From assembly GCA_030834895.1 (NCBI GenBank), contig JAUQXA010000033.1, forward strand, positions 1 through 64,000: a DNA stretch of 64,000 nt, in the 5' to 3' direction. A program made the position numbers and the translations under genes. Each line of letters starts with the position of its first letter. Within the stretch, counting starts at the first letter, position 1. Below the pieces are notes generated by a model, which was given only the letters and a program-made list of their open reading frames with translations, was not told the origin of the DNA and ran no database searches. Positions 58,979 through 64,000 of this stretch are shown in pieces. This DNA comes from Anaerolineales bacterium (GTDB lineage Bacteria; Chloroflexota; Anaerolineae; Anaerolineales; Villigracilaceae).

Positions 58979-60187
58979 ATGAACAACAAACGTCTCTTCT
59001 CGATTATCTTAGTGGTATTTATTGACCTGCTCGGTTTCAGCCTGATTCTTCCGCTGCTGCCGTACTATGCCGAGACCTTCAAAGCCAGCCAGACCGTGAC
59101 TGGGATTTTGATCGCCTCGTACGCCCTCATGCAATTGATCGGCGCGCCGATTCTGGGTCGCCTCTCCGACCGCTTCGGACGCCGCCCTGTTTTGCTGGTC
59201 AGTGTCTTCGGGACTTTCATCGGCTTCCTTTTGCTCGGTTTCGCCAACGCCTTATGGATGCTCTTCGCCAGCCGCATCCTCGACGGCATCACAGGCGGCA
59301 ACTTAAGCGTGGCACAAGCCTACATCTCCGACGTGACCGATGAGAAATCCCGCTCGAAAGGCTTGGGCATGATCGGCGCGGCGTTCGGCTTGGGCTTCAT
59401 CATCGGACCTGTCACAGGCGGATTGCTCAGCCAGTGGGGATATGCCATCCCTGCATTTGTTGCTGCGGGCATTTCCTTCCTCAACCTGATACTAATCTAC
59501 AGTTGGCTGCCCGAATCGCTCACCGAAGACAAGCGCAACCAGATGACCGAGAAACGTCCGCCCGTCACTCTCACCGCTTTAATTATCGCGTTCCGTCGTC
59601 CGTTTACTGGATCGATCCTCATTACTCGCTTCTTCTTCGGTCTTGCCTTCGCCATTTTCCAAACCATCTTCTCGCTGTACGCCCTGCAAAAGTTCAATCT
59701 CACCGCTCGTGACACCGGCTTCGTATTGACCTATGTCGGCGTGTTGTCGGTCATCGTGCAGGGCTTCCTTGTCGGGCGGCTGACCAGCCAATTCCGTGAA
59801 GACGTTCTCATCGCCGCGTCCGTTGTGTTGATGGGTTTTTCACTCCTCGGTTGGGCGTTGGCTCCATCCGTCTTGTGGGTTTACATCATCATGACTCCCA
59901 CCGCCCTCTCTGGCGGACTGCTCAACACCCTGCTTTCCAGCACGCTGACCAAAGCCGTCGCCCCGCAGGAGATTGGCGGCATCCTCGGTCTCTCCGCTTC
60001 AGTTGAGAGCGCCACCCGCATCATTGCCCCGATCCTTGGCGGCGCACTCCTGCAACAAATCGGAACCTGGGCACCTGGCGTCTTTGGCGCGGTGGTCATG
60101 ATTGGAGTCAGCATCTTTGTATTCGCCACGATCTACAATCATCCCATCGCCGCCACATTGAATCAAAAACAAGTAGTTTCCGAGTAG
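58979..60187 (+). CDS. MFS transporter, TetA-like drug efflux type
   Basis: The 402-residue 12-span transporter has motif A in GRLSDRFGRRPVLLVS after span 2, the first-span signature VFIDLLGFSLILPLLPYYAE and the motif C region AAFGLGFIIGPVTGGLLSQWG, as in TetA and related 12-helix drug:proton antiporters. The real substrate is unknown. A palindromic element overlaps its stop codon. Confidence 0.9.
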   Translation: MNNKRLFSIILVVFIDLLGFSLILPLLPYYAETFKASQTVTGILIASYALMQLIGAPILGRLSDRFGRRPVLLVSVFGTFIGFLLLGFANALWMLFASRILDGITGGNLSVAQAYISDVTDEKSRSKGLGMIGAAFGLGFIIGPVTGGLLSQWGYAIPAFVAAGISFLNLILIYSWLPESLTEDKRNQMTEKRPPVTLTALIIAFRRPFTGSILITRFFFGLAFAIFQTIFSLYALQKFNLTARDTGFVLTYVGVLSVIVQGFLVGRLTSQFREDVLIAASVVLMGFSLLGWALAPSVLWVYIIMTPTALSGGLLNTLLSSTLTKAVAPQEIGGILGLSASVESATRIIAPILGGALLQQIGTWAPGVFGAVVMIGVSIFVFATIYNHPIAATLNQKQVVSE

Positions 60188-60212
60188 AGGCGGAGCGACG
60201 CTCCGCCTCTAC
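60184..60212. repeat. Short palindrome overlapping a stop codon
   Basis: GTAGAGGCGGAGC and GCTCCGCCTCTAC form a perfect 13-bp inverted repeat with a 3-nt loop. The TAG stop of the MFS gene (60185-60187) is inside the element. Confidence 0.8.
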
Positions 60213-60237
60213 GGAATGTTTCAAAAAAGGAATCGCC

Positions 60238-60846
60238 ATGTCCGACACTGACACCCGCTACGAACTGCCAACCACTGGCATCACACTGCTCGGCTACGTG
60301 GTGCGGCGAATGCACAAGACCCAACTGCTGACCTCCATCCCCAAGTTGGTTGCCGCAGGGAAAACAGGCGAAGCGCTCGCTCAGGTCGCCCTGTATGCCG
60401 TGAGATCGTCCACCTCATTTGGACGCGCCTTTTACCAGCCGCAATTCGACTCCGTCGGCGCGGAAGTCTCCGAGGCAGACCCGCAGACGGGGGCAGAGGT
60501 CAAAGCCAAACTCGAAGCGAGCTCACCCACTTATCAGATTTCATATTCCGTCACCATGCCCAACGGTGACGTCTTCTCAGGCAGGGAGGAGATCACAGGC
60601 ACCACCGTCGGCTTGCGAGGACTGGGCATGCCCGCACCGTCGAAATTTAGTTTCAATTCAGGGGAATACAGCGCCGAACTGACGGGAGTCCTCACCAGCG
60701 AACTCGCGCTCTCACTCATCGGGCGCACGCGCATCCGCGCTTATGGGTTTTTGAATTTTAGCGACAATGCGGGCAACGCAGGCAAGTTGACATTGGATCG
60801 GGGCGATAACATCAAACTTGAAATCAACGGCAGGGAATTTGCATGA
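60238..60846 (+). CDS. Protein of unknown function
   Basis: The 202-residue protein has an N-terminal helical part (residues 20-60) and a beta-rich C-terminal part with LEASSPTYQISYSVTMPNGD and SGEYSAELTGVLTSELALSL. There is no signal peptide and no membrane helix. I do not recognise it. AAAAAGGA precedes the ATG, and the end overlaps the photolyase start by 4 nt (ATGA), so it is translated with the photolyase and may serve the same response. Confidence 0.75.
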   Translation: MSDTDTRYELPTTGITLLGYVVRRMHKTQLLTSIPKLVAAGKTGEALAQVALYAVRSSTSFGRAFYQPQFDSVGAEVSEADPQTGAEVKAKLEASSPTYQISYSVTMPNGDVFSGREEITGTTVGLRGLGMPAPSKFSFNSGEYSAELTGVLTSELALSLIGRTRIRAYGFLNFSDNAGNAGKLTLDRGDNIKLEINGREFA

Positions 60847-62204
60847 CCTCGATTTGGTGGATTCGACGCGACTTGCGGCTGGCGGATAATCCCGCGCTTC
60901 ATTTCGCGCTTGAAGCCGATGATGTCGTCCCAGTCTTTATCCTCGACCCAGCCTTTTCCTCGTCGTCACCGCGCCGAAAGAGTTTCCTCTACGAAGGGCT
61001 TGCTGCACTGGACAAAGATCTCCGCGCTCGTAACTCGTATCTCGTAACTCGCAAGGGAAACCCACTCGAAGTCCTGCATCAGCTCATTCAAGAGACAGGC
61101 GCGACAGCCATCTTCGCCGAAGAGGATTACACGCCCTACGCCCGCAGACGTGACTCGCTCGTGGCGAGTCAACTTCCTTTGCAACTGGTCGCAGGGCAGA
61201 CGGTTCACCATCCCAGTCACGTCAAAAAAGCGGACGGAAAACCCTACACCGTTTACACACCCTATTCCAAAGCGTGGAAATCTTTATTAACCGAAATTCA
61301 ACTTCTTCCCGCGCCAAAAACCATCCCTACGCCAAAGGATATTTTTTCAGAACCGCTGCCTGCTTTTGAAACCAATTCCCACTTCCCCGCCAGCGAAGCC
61401 GAAGCCCAGCGCCGACTTGACCAATTTACCAAGTCCCAATCTACCAACCCACCAATTACCAATTACTCCGAAACCCGCAACCGCATGGACTTGGATGGAA
61501 CCTCCGCCCTCTCACCCTACATCCGCTTCGGGATGATTTCCATGAGTCAAGCCGTCCGCGCCGCTCGTAACTCGCAACTCGTATCTCGGAGTTTGGGTTC
61601 AGAAACCTGGCTCAACGAACTCATCTGGCGCGAGTTCTACATTCAAATTCTGTATCACTTCCCGCATGTGGCAAAGACCGCCTTCAACCCCTCGCTGGCG
61701 AACATCCCCTGGCGAAATGATGAAACCGAATTCGCCGCGTGGAAAGAAGGGCGGACGGGCATGCCCGCTGTGGATGCCGCCATGCGTCAACTCAAAGAGA
61801 CGGGCTGGATGCACAACCGTGCGCGGATGATCGTGGCGTCGTTTCTGGTCAAGGACTTGCTAATTGACTGGCGCTGGGGCGAAGCCTGGTTCATGGAAAA
61901 CCTGCTCGACGGCGACATCGCCCCCAATAACGGCGGCTGGCAATGGACGGCTGGCACAGGCACCGACGCCGCGCCGTACTTCCGCATCTTCAATCCCGTT
62001 TTGCAGAGCGCCAAGTTCGACCCGAACGGAGAAACCATCCGCAGGTGGATCCCAGAATTGAGCGGACTGAACGCGAAGCAAATCCACACACCGTGGGAGT
62101 TTGGGATCACGGTCAAAGGCTATCCCGAAAAACCAATCGTGGACAGAAGCATCGTCAAGGAAAGGACGATGAAGGCGTACAATAGGTCGAAAACAAAGGC
62201 TTGA
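60843..62204 (+). CDS. phrB: Cryptochrome/DNA photolyase
   Basis: The enzyme repairs UV-made pyrimidine dimers using FAD and blue light. The 453-residue protein has the N-terminal antenna domain ([20 protein letters not shown]) and the FAD domain: [53 protein letters not shown], and [20 protein letters not shown]. Three stretches of 7-bp repeats inside the gene code for extra residues ([24 protein letters not shown] and [10 protein letters not shown]) in loops between the conserved blocks. It is coupled to the gene before it. Confidence 0.95.
   Translation: MTSIWWIRRDLRLADNPALHFALEADDVVPVFILDPAFSSSSPRRKSFLYEGLAALDKDLRARNSYLVTRKGNPLEVLHQLIQETGATAIFAEEDYTPYARRRDSLVASQLPLQLVAGQTVHHPSHVKKADGKPYTVYTPYSKAWKSLLTEIQLLPAPKTIPTPKDIFSEPLPAFETNSHFPASEAEAQRRLDQFTKSQSTNPPITNYSETRNRMDLDGTSALSPYIRFGMISMSQAVRAARNSQLVSRSLGSETWLNELIWREFYIQILYHFPHVAKTAFNPSLANIPWRNDETEFAAWKEGRTGMPAVDAAMRQLKETGWMHNRARMIVASFLVKDLLIDWRWGEAWFMENLLDGDIAPNNGGWQWTAGTGTDAAPYFRIFNPVLQSAKFDPNGETIRRWIPELSGLNAKQIHTPWEFGITVKGYPEKPIVDRSIVKERTMKAYNRSKTKA
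61028..61055 (+). repeat. Heptamer repeat inside the photolyase gene, site 1
   Basis: Four 7-bp units follow each other: TCGTAAC, TCGTATC, TCGTAAC, TCGCAAG. Confidence 0.75.
61421..61476 (+). repeat. Heptamer-type repeat inside the photolyase gene, site 2
   Basis: Units of 7-8 bp starting with CCAA follow each other (CCAATTTA, CCAAGTC, CCAATCTA, CCAACCCA, CCAATTA, CCAATTA). They code for a low-complexity Thr/Ser/Asn/Pro stretch. Confidence 0.65.
61565..61592 (+). repeat. Heptamer repeat inside the photolyase gene, site 3
   Basis: Units TCGTAAC, TCGCAAC, TCGTATC, TCGGAGT repeat the family seen at 61028-61055, 537 bp downstream in the same gene. Confidence 0.75.
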
Positions 62205-62207
62205 GCC

Positions 62208-62741
62208 ATGACCGAAACCAAAAGAGATGTCTCTATTTCAATGAGCGAAGCTTCAATCAAAGCCATGTTACTTGTCGTGCCGCTGGTAGTCATCCAAGTC
62301 GCGCCATTCTTTTGGCTGCGCCCATCTCCTACATTTCCCACCAGCACAAGCATCACAGCCTTCGGATTCCTTTTGATGTTCGGAGTCCTTCTGCATGAAC
62401 TGATCCACATGTTTGCCTGGATGCTCTTCGCGAAGAAACCTTTGAAAGCTTTCAAACTTGGCTTCCAGTGGAAGTCGCTCACGCCGTATGCACATTGTAG
62501 GGAAGCGATGGATATTCGTCCCTATCGCATCGGCGCATTTGCCCCAGGATTCCTGCTCGGCATCCTGCCGTGGCTGGTCAGCCTGTTGACAGGAGACATC
62601 CTGCTCATGGTGTATGGCTTTCTCTACACCGTCGCCGCCAGTGGGGACTTTCTTATCCTGTGGCTCATCCGCGACATCAAACCGAACACCCTCGTTGAAG
62701 ACCACCCCACCAATGCGGGATGCTATGTCATCGAACAATAA
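62208..62741 (+). CDS. DUF3267 membrane protein, zinc-protease-like
   Basis: The 177-residue protein has four helices and the motif [13 protein letters not shown] (HExxH type) and, further on, [12 protein letters not shown] and [15 protein letters not shown], the layout of DUF3267 proteins. These look like small intramembrane or membrane-bound zinc proteases, but activity has not been shown to my knowledge. It starts 3 nt after the photolyase stop and is the last gene of the series. Confidence 0.85.
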   Translation: MTETKRDVSISMSEASIKAMLLVVPLVVIQVAPFFWLRPSPTFPTSTSITAFGFLLMFGVLLHELIHMFAWMLFAKKPLKAFKLGFQWKSLTPYAHCREAMDIRPYRIGAFAPGFLLGILPWLVSLLTGDILLMVYGFLYTVAASGDFLILWLIRDIKPNTLVEDHPTNAGCYVIEQ

Positions 62742-62803
62742 AGGGCTTCTTCGGCATGCTGTGCGGCGGAGCCAAATACACCGCCATCAAGATTCAAGTG
62801 TGA
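62741..62803 (+). other. Possible gene-end remnant
   Basis: A frame reading [20 protein letters not shown] ends at TGA 62801-62803. It looks protein-like but has no upstream gene body; it may be the decayed 3' end of a lost gene or chance. Confidence 0.2.
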
Positions 62804-62820
62804 AGTAAAAACCCACTATA

Positions 62821-62913
62821 GACCTGACAGGTTTCAGGATAAACTTGGTCTGCCATTCTCCTGCGCAGGCGGGGATTCTTTTTGATTGCGACCTCGTGGA
62901 AACCTCTCAGGTC
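62821..62913. repeat. Long inverted repeat
   Basis: GACCTGACAGGTTTC and GAAACCTCTCAGGTC (one mismatch) flank a 63-nt centre in the 227-bp gap before the lipoprotein gene. Confidence 0.65.
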
Positions 62914-62968
62914 TCGAATTTGACCAAATCCCCTTCCGCGGGTATGCTTGCACAAAAATGGAGGACTC

Positions 62969-63793
62969 ATGACTGTAAAGCCAACCCACTACTTCTGGAT
63001 CATCCTTATCGCCCTGCTCACTGCCTGTGGAACCACCCCGAAGGCGGCAGAAGCGGCGAAGATACAAAACACCGCCTTCGCCATTGTACAAACTAGTGTT
63101 GCGCTCACCCAAACCGCCTTGCCAACTGCCACGCTCCCACCCCCGACCTTTACTCCAAACATACTGTCAACCTCAACACCCCCAGCAACAGCAACTTTTA
63201 CGCCGCCAGTTGCCTCTGTTTTTACACCTGACGCGCTTCAAGTGGAACGATGGAAAGAGTACCAAGCGGAATTGGCGAAGGCTGTCCTTTCTTCTAACCC
63301 GGAACTAGGCAATAACCCCGCAGTATATAAAGATGCTTTATGCGAATGGGATATTTTAGGACAATCTGGTCAGGAAGTGTATGTATATGCAGTGTGTGTC
63401 ATTGCTAACGGCAATGGGGACATGAGAAAGCCAGTCATAGTTTATCTTGAACCGGATGGTTCAATTCAAAAAATAAAGCCTCCTGAGATTAAAAAAGCAA
63501 ATAGTGAAATGTTTGATTATGGTCCATTTCCAATAGATGTTCAGGAAAAATTCTGCTACTATTTTGACCCCTTTCCATCAGACCTGCCTCCATGCCCTTA
63601 TAGTAGCACGTATCCACGGCCAAGGCTAGATTTACTGTATGCGCATATTGAATATAGAAAAACGCATTCGGAGGAACCACCTTTGGTTGTTCTTTCCGCA
63701 ATGTCAACAGCAACTCCCACGCCGTTAACAGTTTACAACAAGCATAAGAAGTTCACTTTTTCATCTATCACAAAAACAAGGAGATTGACATGA
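62969..63793 (+). CDS. Lipoprotein of unknown function
   Basis: The 274-residue product has a signal peptide with lipobox LLTAC, a helical stretch, a Thr/Pro-rich linker (about residues 45-95) and a C-terminal domain with several Cys (ALCEWDILGQSGQEVYVYAV, EKFCYYFDPFPSDLPPC). GGAGG lies before ATG 62969. I do not recognise the domain. The stop overlaps the start of the next gene (ATGA). Confidence 0.75.
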   Translation: MTVKPTHYFWIILIALLTACGTTPKAAEAAKIQNTAFAIVQTSVALTQTALPTATLPPPTFTPNILSTSTPPATATFTPPVASVFTPDALQVERWKEYQAELAKAVLSSNPELGNNPAVYKDALCEWDILGQSGQEVYVYAVCVIANGNGDMRKPVIVYLEPDGSIQKIKPPEIKKANSEMFDYGPFPIDVQEKFCYYFDPFPSDLPPCPYSSTYPRPRLDLLYAHIEYRKTHSEEPPLVVLSAMSTATPTPLTVYNKHKKFTFSSITKTRRLT

Positions 63794-64000
63794 ACAAACC
63801 TAAAAATTTCTTTTTCGCCGCGGTGATAACCATGATCATGGTGTTTGTTCTGGGGAATTGGGTAACTTCCGCACAAGCGACTGGCGTTTCGATCCTTGGA
63901 GCGACGCCAACTCCAACCGGTCATGCCCGCGGAGCCGCCAGATACCCCGCCGGGAGAGATCCCTTCTGCTGAAGAACAGGAGGAACTCAAAAGCGTTGTT
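63790..64000 (+). pseudogene. Secreted protein, cut by the window edge and apparently frameshifted
   Basis: The frame begins MNKPKNFFFAAVITMIMVFV, with a signal peptide ending near TSAQA, and reaches ATPTPT, then stops at 63972 after a basic, unlikely tail. In the next frame the sequence continues as MPAEPPDTPPGEIPSAEEQE, a normal acidic linker that runs to the window edge. One extra G at 63919-63920 would explain this. It could be a real mutation or a sequencing error. It is coupled to the lipoprotein gene before it. Confidence 0.6.

Overview
The window looks like chromosomal DNA of a Chloroflexota bacterium of the Anaerolineae type. This is inferred from gene content; there is no rRNA in the window to confirm it. 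The supporting features are an indolepyruvate:ferredoxin oxidoreductase with alpha and beta fused, an F0 operon with a subunit b-delta fusion, a membrane-arm-only complex I operon with two tandem nuoM genes, many lipoproteins with Thr/Pro-rich linkers, LysM and LCP wall proteins, and a cobalamin-type light regulator beside carotenoid genes. No tRNA, rRNA, CRISPR array or intact mobile element was seen.

Layout. 1-530 is the tail of a gene, a terminator and gene debris (a DUF1697 relic). 530-8690 holds housekeeping genes: B3/B4 protein, fused IorAB, MFS transporter, CapA-like protein, GNAT acetyltransferase and MurE. 8804-11148 is the leftward F0 operon (atpI-like, atpB, atpE, fused atpFH), read from a consensus promoter only 8 nt from its first ATG; no F1 genes follow. 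11238-20403 is the leftward nuoA-H-J-K-L-M-M-N set; nuoB, C, D, E, F, G and I are absent. 20560-24474 holds a small membrane peptide plus lipoprotein, an APC permease and a metallophosphoesterase. 25047-34078 is a signalling and envelope region: a cyclic-nucleotide-domain histidine kinase, lipoproteins, a TPR protein, a kinase-like protein whose phospho-acceptor His is replaced by Gln, a LysM protein and an LCP protein. 34254-37166 holds a tyrosine-recombinase-like protein that has lost its catalytic residues, TilS and methylmalonyl-CoA epimerase.

37447-48077 is the most unusual part. A hybrid sensor kinase and a NarL-type regulator precede two secreted subtilases whose C-termini are tandem AGWN(S/T) repeats. 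Between and after the subtilases lie a c-di-GMP-I (GEMM) riboswitch in front of a polytopic membrane protein, a 51-residue membrane peptide that also ends in GWN motifs, and a 921-residue GGDEF/HD-GYP protein carrying the same type of membrane domain, apparently twice. Both subtilase promoters contain the same TACGTA palindrome over the -10 region. I propose this as a c-di-GMP-linked protease/GWN-peptide system that I cannot match to a described one.

48184-62741 is a probable light-response block. Lycopene-cyclase-type protein, P450 and phytoene synthase run leftward, and phytoene desaturase, a CarH/LitR-type B12 regulator, DegV and a long co-directional series run rightward from one divergent promoter with repeated TTGTCA-type sites. 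The rightward series includes DUF1295, DUF4345, an SDR, an MFS transporter, a photolyase and DUF3267. It also contains a peroxiredoxin-like gene with an in-frame TGA exactly at the redox-active position (UxxC), a likely selenoprotein. The right edge holds a lipoprotein and a truncated, apparently frameshifted secreted protein.

Short palindromes and 7-bp tandem repeats are scattered between genes and, notably, inside murE and the photolyase gene in frame.
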